Assembly (NCBI GenBank): GCA_964450495.1
Contig: CAYVFU010000041.1
Location: 1 to 41,933 of the forward strand
Length of the DNA: 41,933 nucleotides
Direction of reading: 5' to 3'
DNA from: CALFUK01 sp964450495
GTDB lineage: Bacteria; Bacteroidota; Bacteroidia; Chitinophagales; Saprospiraceae
The translations under genes and the position numbers were made by a program. The notes under the pieces were generated by a model. The model saw nothing but the letters and a program-made list of their open reading frames with translations. It was not told the origin of the DNA and did no database searches. Shown here one piece after another: positions 17,593 through 26,022 of the stretch. The stretch's first letter is position 1. Each line of letters starts with the position of its first letter.

Positions 17593-17663
17593 AAAGAGAT
17601 CTAAAACTCAAACCTCACAAGTCGCTGATCAGATAGGAAAATGTCTTGATATGAGAACTAAAA

Positions 17664-17686
17664 ATCCTATTAATCCTAACATCCTA
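17664..17686. repeat. Short ATCCTA triplet repeat after the GxxExxY gene
   Basis: ATCCTA occurs three times within 23 bp (17664-17669, 17673-17678, 17681-17686), in the 161-bp gap downstream of the GxxExxY gene. I recall similar AATCCT-rich tracts downstream of GxxExxY genes in other Bacteroidota; that association is from memory and unverified here. Confidence 0.4.
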
Positions 17687-17753
17687 TCCCAACTAAAGAA
17701 AATTACAACTCTTCTTGGCACAACTTATGCACTATACATATATTACTCTAACT

Positions 17754-18608
17754 ATGACTCTAGACCAGTTTAATACACTCAGCACACAAGAACAGTACAA
17801 TGCCCTGGAGCGATGCTGCGGTGCAGAGCATTGGGTCAAACAAATGGTAGCAAAAGCACCTTTTGAAAGTAAAGAGCAACTGCTATACTTTGCCGATTAT
17901 CTGTGGGAAAATGCACATGAAGAATCATGGCTCGAGGCATTCACACACCATCCTAAAATTGGCGATGTTAATTCTTTGGCAGAAAAATATAACAATACAA
18001 AAGAGTGGGCTGAAGGTGAACAAAAAGGTGTCACTCGTGCATCTACAGAAACGTTGGAAGCATTGGCAAAAGGTAATAAGGAATACGAACAAAAATTTGG
18101 TTACATTTTTATCGTTTGTGCTACCGGTAAATCAGCAAAAGAAATGAATGATTTATTGCAAACTCGATTGCCAAACAAAAAAGAAGATGAATTGCTTATA
18201 GCAATGAAAGAGCAACAAAAGATTACAAAAATCAGATTAGAAAAATTAATCGACGTAAACCATAATCACATGAGTCAGCTAACTACACATGTCCTAGACA
18301 CTTCAATTGGGAAACCAGGTGAAGGGATAAACATTCAATTGCAGGAAAATAAAAATTCTAGGTGGCATACTATTGCTGAAGGAACAACAGATGCTGATGG
18401 TCGAATTTCAGACTTATTAGATGAGACGATTACTTTAACTCCTGCCACATATAAAATGGTGTTTGATACTGGCAAGTATTTTACTGATCAAAAGAAACAA
18501 GCATTCTACCCTACTGTTGTTATATATTTTGAAATCACTGATGATTCGCACTATCATGTGCCTTTATTATTAAATCCATTTGGTTACTCTACTTATCGAG
18601 GGAGCTAA
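17754..18608 (+). CDS. OHCU decarboxylase / 5-hydroxyisourate hydrolase fusion
   Basis: A 284-residue bifunctional enzyme. Residues about 1-168 are 2-oxo-4-hydroxy-4-carboxy-5-ureidoimidazoline decarboxylase, with the HHPKIGD histidine motif, WAEGEQKGV, and FGYIFIVCATGKSAKEM. Residues about 172-284 are a transthyretin-like 5-hydroxyisourate hydrolase with TTHVLDTSIGKPG, the DADGR arginine, HYHVPLLLNPFGYSTY and the diagnostic C-terminal YRGS. Together they turn the uricase product into S-allantoin. The domain order matches plant TTL (allantoin synthase). The frame opens at 17715, but ATG 17754 gives MTLDQFNTLS, the expected start. The stop lies just ahead of, or within the frame of, xdhC, so coupling is likely. 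Confidence 0.95.
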   Translation: MTLDQFNTLSTQEQYNALERCCGAEHWVKQMVAKAPFESKEQLLYFADYLWENAHEESWLEAFTHHPKIGDVNSLAEKYNNTKEWAEGEQKGVTRASTETLEALAKGNKEYEQKFGYIFIVCATGKSAKEMNDLLQTRLPNKKEDELLIAMKEQQKITKIRLEKLIDVNHNHMSQLTTHVLDTSIGKPGEGINIQLQENKNSRWHTIAEGTTDADGRISDLLDETITLTPATYKMVFDTGKYFTDQKKQAFYPTVVIYFEITDDSHYHVPLLLNPFGYSTYRGS

Positions 18609-18648
18609 CTTTACTCTACAGATAACACTAATAAAATCTACACCACTA

Positions 18649-19605
18649 TTGCTTATTTGGAAATTCATAAAAAAGGTATTAGAAAAAGATAAAAATCTTA
18701 CCCTATTGTATGTATTAAAAAGTATTGGAAGTAGTCCAGGAAGACAAGGCTTTTGTATGGCTATTTCAGAAGATGGTAAAATGATGGGTAGTATCGGTGG
18801 AGGAATAATGGAACACAAGTTAGTAGAACTTTCTAAAGACAATTTGAAAAAAAAGAATCTTGATGTTGTAATAAAAAAACAAATTCACTCGAAATCAGCA
18901 TCTAAAAATCAATCAGGTATGATTTGTTCTGGAGAACAAATCGTTGCGTTTGTTCCACTAACAAAAAAAGATTTAGACAGTGTTGGTAATCTTTTATTCA
19001 GTTTAGAACAGAATGATTCTGGTCAAATTAATCTATCACCTACTGGCTTTTTATTTCAAGATAAAGAGTCAACTGACCATACGAACTTTTCTTATACTGA
19101 TGATTCCAATTGGTCATACTCAGAGAAAATTGGCTTTAAAAAATTCGCTTATATCCTTGGAGGTGGTCATGTTGGAAAAGCATTAACAAGAACATTAGCA
19201 GATTTAGATTTTCATGTAACAGTAATTGATGACAGAGAAAATCTACATACAATGACACACAATGAATTTGCACATAAAAAATTAACCGTAGATTATTCAA
19301 CTATACAACAGTATATACCCAATCGGCAAAATGTCTATATTTTCATTATGACATTTGGCTACAGGTCAGATTTAACTGTGTTGCAACAATTAATAAATCA
19401 CGAAGCAGTATTTAAAGGAATGATGGGTAGTAAAGAAAAAATCAGAAAGTTGTTGGATGAGATGAAAACCAAAGGCTTTACAGAAAAGCATTTACAAACT
19501 ATCCACACACCAATCGGCTTAGACATTAAAAGTAGAACTCCCCAAGAGATTGCAATCAGTATTGCAGCACAAATCATTCAACTAGATAATAAAGATTTAC
19601 CATGA
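18649..19605 (+). CDS. xdhC: XdhC-family molybdenum cofactor maturation factor
   Basis: A protein of about 318 residues that binds and sulfurates the molybdenum cofactor for insertion into xanthine dehydrogenase. The N-terminal XdhC domain has LKSIGSSPGRQGFCMAI and GSIGGGIMEHKLVE, then MICSGEQIVAFVP. A C-terminal Rossmann domain starts at FAYILGGGHVGKALTRTLAD. No ATG fits the N-terminus. The frame is open to a TTG at 18580, inside the preceding gene, but the TTG at 18649 gives the usual start (LIWKFIKKVLEKDKN before the GSSPG motif), so it is chosen here with low certainty. The 3' end overlaps the adenine deaminase start by 4 bp (ATGA). Confidence 0.9.
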   Translation: MLIWKFIKKVLEKDKNLTLLYVLKSIGSSPGRQGFCMAISEDGKMMGSIGGGIMEHKLVELSKDNLKKKNLDVVIKKQIHSKSASKNQSGMICSGEQIVAFVPLTKKDLDSVGNLLFSLEQNDSGQINLSPTGFLFQDKESTDHTNFSYTDDSNWSYSEKIGFKKFAYILGGGHVGKALTRTLADLDFHVTVIDDRENLHTMTHNEFAHKKLTVDYSTIQQYIPNRQNVYIFIMTFGYRSDLTVLQQLINHEAVFKGMMGSKEKIRKLLDEMKTKGFTEKHLQTIHTPIGLDIKSRTPQEIAISIAAQIIQLDNKDLP

Positions 19606-21236
19606 TCATTAAAGCCAATTTAATAGATATCATTAAACGGCGAATTTATCCAGCTGAGGTCAAAGTTGAAAATGGTAAAATTCACTCAATCGCAGAAATT
19701 GAATTCGTGTCTGACGATGCTGGATATATTTTGCCAGGTTTTGTTGATGCACATATTCACATAGAAAGCAGTATGATGCCTCCAACAGAATTTGCAAGAC
19801 TAGCAGTGGTACATGGCACTGTAGCAACTGTATCTGATCCACATGAAATCGCCAATGTATTAGGCGAAGAAGGCGTACAATATATGCTGGATGAAGCTAA
19901 ACGTGTTCCTTTAAAGTTTTGTTTTGGAGCTCCTTCTTGTGTTCCAGCTACATCGTTTGAAACTGCAGGTGCACAGTTGAATGCTGAAGCTGTTAAACGC
20001 TTATTAGATAAAAACGACATAGGGTATTTATCAGAAATGATGAACTTTCCAGGTGTACTTATGCATGACCCTGATGTCACTGCAAAAATCAATTATGCAC
20101 AAAAAATAGGTAAACCTGTAGATGGACATGCGCCAGGACTTAGAGGAGTTGATGCACAAAAATATTTTGCGACTGGGATTAGCACTGATCACGAATGCTT
20201 TACCTATGAGGAAGGTAAAGAAAAAGCTGAATTAGGTGTTAAGATATTGATTCGCGAAGGCAGTGCTGCAAGAAACTATGATGCACTCCATCCTTTGATC
20301 AAAGAATTTCCGAAACAAATCATGTTTTGCAGCGATGACAAACATCCAGACGATTTAATTGAAGGCCACATTAATTTATTGGTACAAAAATCCTTAAGCC
20401 TTGGCTATAATTTATTTGATGTACTTTATGCAGCATGTATACATCCGGTGAATCATTATGGTTTAAATGTTGGACTTCTACAAGAAGGTGATCCGGCAGA
20501 TTTTATTCATGTGTCGGATATTGAATCATTTACAGTCATCCAAACAATCATTAATGGACAGCTTGTTGCTAAAGAAGGTGTTTCACTGCTAAAACATGAG
20601 CCTTCCGCCACACCTAATTTATTTAAAGTAAAGCCTAAAAGTACAGCTGATTTTAAGATTAATGCAACATCATCTAATGTAAGAATCATTAAAGCCATTG
20701 ATGGTGAAATCGTCACCGAATCCATACAAGGAGAATTAGAAATAAATAGCGGAAAATATATTCCATCGATTGAAAAAGACATATTAAAAATTGCAGTTGT
20801 CAATCGCTACGAAAAGAACGAACCTCCTTCTGTTGCTTTTGTACAAGGATTTGGATTGAGCCAAGGTGCTTTAGCTTCAAGTGTTGCACATGATTCTCAC
20901 AATATAGTTGTTGTTGGCACTTCTGACGAGGCAATTTGCACTGCAGTAAATGAAATCATTAAATCCCAAGGAGGTGTTGTTGCCGTAAACAATAAAGGTG
21001 AGTCTTTAGGGCTAGGTTTACCCATTGCTGGTCTGATGTCACCCATAGATGGCTATCAACTAGCGGAGCAATATAAACAAGTAGATACTTGGACTAAAGA
21101 AGAACTTGGTTGCAAAGTAGCAGCACCGTTTATGCTATTATCATTTTTAGCACTGCCTGTGATTCCAAGTTTAAAAATTACCGATCTTGGATTGTTTGAT
21201 GTGGATAAATTTAAGTTTACAACTGTAGCTATTTGA
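19602..21236 (+). CDS. ade: Adenine deaminase
   Basis: A 544-residue adenine deaminase of the amidohydrolase superfamily, converting adenine to hypoxanthine and ammonia. Metal-site motifs include LPGFVDAHIHIESSMMPPTEFAR (about 44-66), VDGHAPGLRG, TGISTDHECFTYEEG, and FCSDDKHPDDL near 240-250. The C-terminal adenine deaminase domain includes VVGTSDEAICTAVNEI and a GLPIAGLMSP stretch. Length is usual. The ATG overlaps xdhC by 4 bp, which suggests coupled translation. Its product feeds the xanthine dehydrogenase encoded upstream, so it is the entry enzyme of the island. Confidence 0.95.
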   Translation: MIIKANLIDIIKRRIYPAEVKVENGKIHSIAEIEFVSDDAGYILPGFVDAHIHIESSMMPPTEFARLAVVHGTVATVSDPHEIANVLGEEGVQYMLDEAKRVPLKFCFGAPSCVPATSFETAGAQLNAEAVKRLLDKNDIGYLSEMMNFPGVLMHDPDVTAKINYAQKIGKPVDGHAPGLRGVDAQKYFATGISTDHECFTYEEGKEKAELGVKILIREGSAARNYDALHPLIKEFPKQIMFCSDDKHPDDLIEGHINLLVQKSLSLGYNLFDVLYAACIHPVNHYGLNVGLLQEGDPADFIHVSDIESFTVIQTIINGQLVAKEGVSLLKHEPSATPNLFKVKPKSTADFKINATSSNVRIIKAIDGEIVTESIQGELEINSGKYIPSIEKDILKIAVVNRYEKNEPPSVAFVQGFGLSQGALASSVAHDSHNIVVVGTSDEAICTAVNEIIKSQGGVVAVNNKGESLGLGLPIAGLMSPIDGYQLAEQYKQVDTWTKEELGCKVAAPFMLLSFLALPVIPSLKITDLGLFDVDKFKFTTVAI

Positions 21237-21287
21237 ATCAACATATTTTCTTAGAATTGGAGCATAAATTTAGTCTAGATTAACGTA

Positions 21288-24200
21288 TTACTGTTTACCA
21301 ATAAAATAATCTCTAAATTTAGCCTTTACATTTTCTTTTTGTTCATCATTCAATAGATCAGAATAGTATACTGACTCATTTTCATTGTACGAAAAACTCA
21401 GGTCTTCTTGCAAAGGGCCTACAGCTCCATAATAATATAGCTCGTCTTCATATAAGCAACGCATAAATAAATATTTCCCATTCTTGGTAAAGCTTTCAGC
21501 TAGTGTTTCAAGCATTTCACATTTTTCACAGTAAGATCCATAATTTTCATAAACATATTGTCTCATAGCTGCTTGTGTAACGATATTTACATTTGAATAC
21601 TCTTTATCTAAATTCAACTGGTTATCTTGATAATATAAATTTATCCAATAGTGGTAATATTCATTCGTCATTACTTTTTCCAATAGATGAGTTTCATCTA
21701 ACTGCTCTCTATATTTTGTAAAAGTCAACAATTTATACTGTCCAAATACATCTTCACCGGTAATGATCTCATCAATTAAAGTAGTCTCATATTTATTTAA
21801 ACCAAATTTTTCCATATAATCCAATAAATATCCATCTATTGATGCCAGTGTGTCTGTAGCGCTCTCTTGCAAATAATCACGGACCTTTTTTTCGATATTA
21901 CTTTCAATCCAGTCACTATCGTTTTTTAAAACATCTGAAGTATCTTGTAATAGCCAATAAACAACTAGCTCCAGTGCATTTTTATCATATTCAGTAGTTA
22001 ATGCTATTTCTTTTATGGTACTATAATATTCTTCAAATAATTCAAGTGAATCAACATAGTTTTGAAATAAATTTTCAGGTAAGATATAATCGAATGCATT
22101 GGTTTTGATCAATTCCAGAAAATTTTCATGAGAATAATCTTGGTCTCTCAGCTTCATGCTTTCCAGAATTATCTGCTTTACGTTAGCATTGTCTGTCTTA
22201 ATGAATTCACTAATTAATGATTGTTCTATCTCAATTTCATCGAATTCATGTAACTCAGCAATTATGAAATACTTAGCAGAGTAATCTTGAGTGTTGTCAT
22301 CAAGCAACTCCACATTTAATAAATTTATCATCGTTTCCACATAACTAGAGTCAAATCCTTCGTGTTCACTCAAAGCTTCCCTAGCAGCTTTGAATACACT
22401 AGTGTCAGGCGAATTTAAGTCAGCCAATATAAGGTCTGACTTATCTTTTGTAGAAAACTGATTCAACTCGTCATTTATGTCGATCTCAATAGACTCAATT
22501 AGTTCATCTAATAAATTAGTATTCTCATAATCAAGCGGACTAAAAATCGAAATACTAGAGAAATGATTATTACAATAAAAGCCTCGTTCTATGTTTTTCA
22601 AAAAAGAATTCGTATCCGCAGTTTCTACATCATAGGAATAGCATTGATCCGCTAATTTAGTGTAAGAATAATTATATAAGGTGTCAAATGCTGTTGTGTC
22701 AAGGATTGAATTATAGTCATCAAAATCTACTTGATCCATATCGTATTGAGCATATCTATCATATTCATCAAATTCCACTGTCATTGTAACCCCAGATATA
22801 GAATCGCTAAAAGCATAAGAATCCAAAGACGAATTAATAGATTTTGATGTACTTTGATATTGAGATGTAAATGCTTTCATTCTAATGCCAGCTTCAGGAT
22901 AACTGAAATCCTCAAGTTGAATTTCTTTTGGAATTAAAACGTCAAATGAGTCAAAAAAAAGAATATTTTTTTCTGTGGATTTTGTTTTTTCTAAAGCTCT
23001 ATATGCAATTGTTCCTCTTGTAATTTGCTTTACATAATAGTGAAACCCTAATGAATCTGAGAACATAGATTCAGACACTAATTTATTATCATCAATTTTA
23101 TATTCGTGAGAATCTTCTTTTAATTTATTTGTAAATCTATTTAGCACTAGATTTTTATATTCTTCATGTGCGCCATAAGGATCTACAATAGTGAGACCAG
23201 TTGGATTTTTTACTACTTGCACCAAATACTCACCACTTCCATCTATGTATGTTTTATATATAATTGTTGCATTTTCATATTCGTGATACTCTGTCATCTT
23301 AGTACGTGTTCGTATAAATGCTATATCCTCCGGAAAATAGTATTGCAGATTTCCTAGCTCAGATTTTTGCAAACTCCACTTCTTTTTTTCTTTGACAACT
23401 ATCTTGGCATTTTCTATAAAATATGGAATAGTCTTACTATTCAATGCCTCGGATGATAACCCAATCAACATCATAATAATAAAGTGATTATCCTCTTTGA
23501 TAAAATTAAATTGCATAGCAGCTAGAGTATCACTGGCAATGGTTTCGATACGATATATATTTCTCCCATTTAATTCGAAAGTTTCATTGGTTAGTTCTTT
23601 AGTATCTAAAAAACTAGTTGACACTTTTTCATAAAATTCGTTCTCAGAGATACCAGGATCAGGTACAACCATACTACAATACATCAATCCATCCAAAGTA
23701 CTATATGATACATTAATTTCTAATACGTCATCTTGCAAAAATGTGATAAAATTTAGTGGAGATTTTAAAGTGTATGCGTAATAAGATCCTTGAACTGTCT
23801 CCCAATTATTTGACTTATTAAATCGATTGTATAATTCTTGCAGTTCATTAGTAGATTTTCCCTGTCCTACATTCCTCACTGAATAGCCCAGTACTTTGAG
23901 TTTATTAAAAATAGAATTTGTGTCAATCAAATGGCCAATTCCTATTGTAAAAAATAAAGACTGTTTACTATGTAATTCATCAAATTCAGATGCATATAAA
24001 TCATTCCGGAAGGCAATTTTAAAAGGGTCAATAGTACTTACTTCAAATAAATCTAAAAAATAATCAAGATTCTTACTTTTATATGCCGCTACATATTCTG
24101 ATAAGTCTTGAGGGTTTGATTGAGCATTAAACGTTATTTCTTGAGCATTCAAACCATCATATAATTCTTCATATTCATCAAACTCAAATATACTTTTTAG

Positions 24201-24602
24201 TGGAATGTCTAATTCTAATGCGACTTTGCCAAGATAAGCGTCAGGGTATGTTGGCTTACCATCAATTGCATAAAAATCAGAAAAATTTAATCTGCTTATA
24301 TCGAAATCACCTTTTTCACCATCACTAGATTCAGTATCTTGAATAATGTCGGATACAATTGATGAATCTATTTCCATAAAGTCAACTTCAGTCAAATACA
24401 CATCTGATTTCTGTAATGCATTTGCAATAGAATCACTAAAATCAAAAACATCATTGTGATTAACTCTTATACTAGCAAATACATATGATGTATGAGAAAC
24501 ATCTGGATGAGTAATCTCCCACAAATAAGAAGATGGTTTGTCTGATTGAGAATTTGCATATTGCGTAAAAATGAGCAAGAGTATTAAGATGCGTAAAGCC
24601 AT
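21288..24602 (-). CDS. Large secreted protein with degenerate TraB/GumN domain
   Basis: A 1104-residue protein with a signal peptide (residues 1-18, cut near NSQS). The first ~260 residues resemble the TraB/GumN family: SSYLWEITHPDVSHTSYVF, a TEVD glutamate near 72, a central helical part, and IGIGHLIDTNSIFNKLKVLGYSV near 220-242. In the family the first motif is G-x-x-H (GTIH-like); here that position reads A43-S-I-R46, so one expected metal ligand is lost while the second GxxH (GIGH) remains. The remainder is very acidic with no domain I can name; the part near 750-900 has paired helices like HEAT-type repeats. Strongly AT-rich and probably lineage-specific. Enzyme activity is doubtful. Confidence 0.7.
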   Translation of the reverse strand: MALRILILLLIFTQYANSQSDKPSSYLWEITHPDVSHTSYVFASIRVNHNDVFDFSDSIANALQKSDVYLTEVDFMEIDSSIVSDIIQDTESSDGEKGDFDISRLNFSDFYAIDGKPTYPDAYLGKVALELDIPLKSIFEFDEYEELYDGLNAQEITFNAQSNPQDLSEYVAAYKSKNLDYFLDLFEVSTIDPFKIAFRNDLYASEFDELHSKQSLFFTIGIGHLIDTNSIFNKLKVLGYSVRNVGQGKSTNELQELYNRFNKSNNWETVQGSYYAYTLKSPLNFITFLQDDVLEINVSYSTLDGLMYCSMVVPDPGISENEFYEKVSTSFLDTKELTNETFELNGRNIYRIETIASDTLAAMQFNFIKEDNHFIIMMLIGLSSEALNSKTIPYFIENAKIVVKEKKKWSLQKSELGNLQYYFPEDIAFIRTRTKMTEYHEYENATIIYKTYIDGSGEYLVQVVKNPTGLTIVDPYGAHEEYKNLVLNRFTNKLKEDSHEYKIDDNKLVSESMFSDSLGFHYYVKQITRGTIAYRALEKTKSTEKNILFFDSFDVLIPKEIQLEDFSYPEAGIRMKAFTSQYQSTSKSINSSLDSYAFSDSISGVTMTVEFDEYDRYAQYDMDQVDFDDYNSILDTTAFDTLYNYSYTKLADQCYSYDVETADTNSFLKNIERGFYCNNHFSSISIFSPLDYENTNLLDELIESIEIDINDELNQFSTKDKSDLILADLNSPDTSVFKAAREALSEHEGFDSSYVETMINLLNVELLDDNTQDYSAKYFIIAELHEFDEIEIEQSLISEFIKTDNANVKQIILESMKLRDQDYSHENFLELIKTNAFDYILPENLFQNYVDSLELFEEYYSTIKEIALTTEYDKNALELVVYWLLQDTSDVLKNDSDWIESNIEKKVRDYLQESATDTLASIDGYLLDYMEKFGLNKYETTLIDEIITGEDVFGQYKLLTFTKYREQLDETHLLEKVMTNEYYHYWINLYYQDNQLNLDKEYSNVNIVTQAAMRQYVYENYGSYCEKCEMLETLAESFTKNGKYLFMRCLYEDELYYYGAVGPLQEDLSFSYNENESVYYSDLLNDEQKENVKAKFRDYFIGKQ

Positions 24603-24668
24603 AATTATTCTATTTATCCTAAAAACCTAAGAGTACTATCAAGGTAAATATTTCCAAAGATAATCAAT

Positions 24669-24696
24669 AAAAAAACCCCTAACTTTCGCTAGGGGT
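24669..24696 (-). terminator. Intrinsic terminator after the hsp20 pair
   Basis: On the minus strand a 7-bp stem (ACCCCTA with TAGGGGT; 24690-24696 and 24675-24681) encloses an 8-nt loop and is followed by seven T residues. It is placed 40-60 bp after the stop of the second hsp20 gene. Confidence 0.88.
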
Positions 24697-24733
24697 CCCC
24701 AAATAATTAAAATCCCTTAATAGGTAGTGAAGT

Positions 24734-25180
24734 CTACTTGATGTCGATCACTGTTGGTTCCTTCTCCTTGGCTTCTTCTTTCTTTGGTATGCTGATTGTC
24801 AGAATACCATGATTATAAGTAGCATCTATTCCTGATGCATCCACTTTATCACTTAAGTGAAAACTTCTCTTGAAAGAACTGTAATTAAATTCACGTTTAG
24901 TAAATGAATCATTTTCAGATTCCTCTGTAGTGTCTTCTTTAATTTCAGCAGAAATAATCAATTGATCTTTATCTACTTCTACATTAAAATCTTCCTTGTT
25001 TAATCCAGGTGCAGCTAATTGTATGCTGTACTGATCTGCATCTTCAATGACATTTACTGATGGTTTTGTGCTGACAAAGTCTTCGTTTACCAATTCTGAA
25101 AAACTGCTGTTGAAGAAATCTTCGAACAAATTTGTCAATCCTGTAGTTGCAGGTGTCAACCCGATTTTATGTACTCTCAT
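24734..25180 (-). CDS. Hsp20/alpha-crystallin small heat shock protein
   Basis: A 148-residue small heat shock protein, an ATP-independent holdase that binds unfolding proteins. The alpha-crystallin domain covers about 42-140, with PSVNVIEDADQYSIQLAAPGLNKEDF at its start and the conserved HGILTISIPK near its end. A flexible N-terminal arm carries NLFEDFFNSSF, typical of bacterial class A small heat shock proteins. It lies 18 bp after the second hsp20 gene on the same strand, so the two form an operon ended by the terminator at 24669-24696. Confidence 0.95.
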   Translation of the reverse strand: MRVHKIGLTPATTGLTNLFEDFFNSSFSELVNEDFVSTKPSVNVIEDADQYSIQLAAPGLNKEDFNVEVDKDQLIISAEIKEDTTEESENDSFTKREFNYSSFKRSFHLSDKVDASGIDATYNHGILTISIPKKEEAKEKEPTVIDIK

Positions 25181-25198
25181 TATAAATTGTTTTTTTGG

Positions 25199-25669
25199 TT
25201 AGCTAATTTTAATTGTCTTCGCTGGCTCAGGTTTAATCTTAGACATAATGATTGTCAAAATTCCATTTTTAAAGCTCGCTTTAATTGAACCAGTATCAAT
25301 GGTATCATTCAATCGAAACTGTCTCTTGAAATTTCCATAATTAAATTCCCGTAAACGGAAATCAGTCTCCGTATCAGTCTCCTTTGTAGAGCTAATCACT
25401 AAGACATCTTTGTCAATTTTGATTTCAACATCCTCTTTACTAAATCCTGGTAAAGCCAACTCTAGTGTATAGCCATCTTCCGATTGCTGAATATTGGCTT
25501 TAGGTTTTGTGAATTGTGGATTTGATTCTCCTTGAAAGTCTTTCAATGGTGTATTCATTACCTCATTGAATATGTTTTCAAAAGCTGGAACCATAAATCC
25601 ATTACTTCTTCTTTTGTGCCTTCTTCCTTCGTGTCTTCTTCCTTTAGGTTTACAAGTGTGTGATTTCAT
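25199..25669 (-). CDS. Hsp20/alpha-crystallin small heat shock protein, basic N-terminus
   Basis: A 156-residue paralogue of the downstream hsp20 gene. The alpha-crystallin domain runs from PKANIQQSEDGYTLELALPGF (about 51-71) to NGILTIIMSK near 138-147. The N-terminus is unusual: CKPKGRRHEGRRHKRRSNGF is rich in arginine and histidine, unlike the neighbour. It is the first gene of the pair, with a divergent upstream region shared with scpA. Tandem small heat shock genes often encode partners that assemble together; that is an inference here. Confidence 0.95.
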   Translation of the reverse strand: MKSHTCKPKGRRHEGRRHKRRSNGFMVPAFENIFNEVMNTPLKDFQGESNPQFTKPKANIQQSEDGYTLELALPGFSKEDVEIKIDKDVLVISSTKETDTETDFRLREFNYGNFKRQFRLNDTIDTGSIKASFKNGILTIIMSKIKPEPAKTIKIS

Positions 25670-25774
25670 ATTCTATCGTTTTTAGATTTTTAAAATTGAA
25701 TTACACTAAGGATAGATCAAAGGGAGTGCCATGCCAAAAATCAACACCATCTGGCAGAAAGAGCAAAATATTAA

Positions 25775-25817
25775 TGTCATTTTGTCGCATATTTATAAAA
25801 CATGCTGTCATTTTGTC
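25775..25817. promoter_or_regulatory. Repeated TGTCATTTTGTC upstream of the hsp20 pair
   Basis: An identical 12-bp word, TGTCATTTTGTC, occurs at 25775-25786 and 25806-25817. The spacing start to start is 31 bp, close to three helical turns, so both copies would face one side of the DNA. They lie 106-148 bp upstream of the hsp20 start codon and about 206-248 bp before scpA. A binding site for a heat-shock or other regulator is plausible but unproven. Confidence 0.4.
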
Positions 25818-25850
25818 TATTTGATGGTGGCCCATAACAATTCCTCCTCT

Positions 25851-25930
25851 CCAAAGGGCCATGACCACTTGGAATTAAATGGTCTTTCTTCTTTACATGC
25901 ATCTCCTCCAATGGGTCATGACTTGAAATC
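25851..25930. repeat. Pair of near-palindromic intergenic repeats, locus B
   Basis: Copy 3 (25851-25872) and copy 4 (from 25908) match the locus A elements at 8232-8313: CCAA, GGGYCATGA, and an A-rich GGAATTAAAT-like tail. Both loci hold two copies about 57-59 bp apart. Copy 4 has lost most of its right arm. An open frame of 70 codons across this area simply reads the repeat and is not a gene. Confidence 0.65.
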
Positions 25931-26022
25931 AAATAGCCTTTAAAGTGGATAAATAAATATGTGGATAAATTCTATATGCGTAACTCGACCCAATTATAAC
26001 TTACCTGTATATTTGGCCCTCC

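Noticed and set aside
17516..17773. 85-codon frame after the GxxExxY gene
   Set aside because: It overlaps the end of the GxxExxY gene and reads the ATCCTA-rich tract; the peptide is low in information and has no start context.
25732..25758. TGCCA...TGGCA dyad upstream of hsp20 as a heat-shock operator
   Set aside because: Arms of only 5 bp with a long spacer, expected by chance; no match to CIRCE or another known heat-shock element.
25731..25943. 70-codon plus-strand frame between hsp20 and scpA
   Set aside because: It reads through the palindromic repeat pair, producing the repeated GHD-containing peptide; no protein-like conservation pattern and it overlaps the control region.
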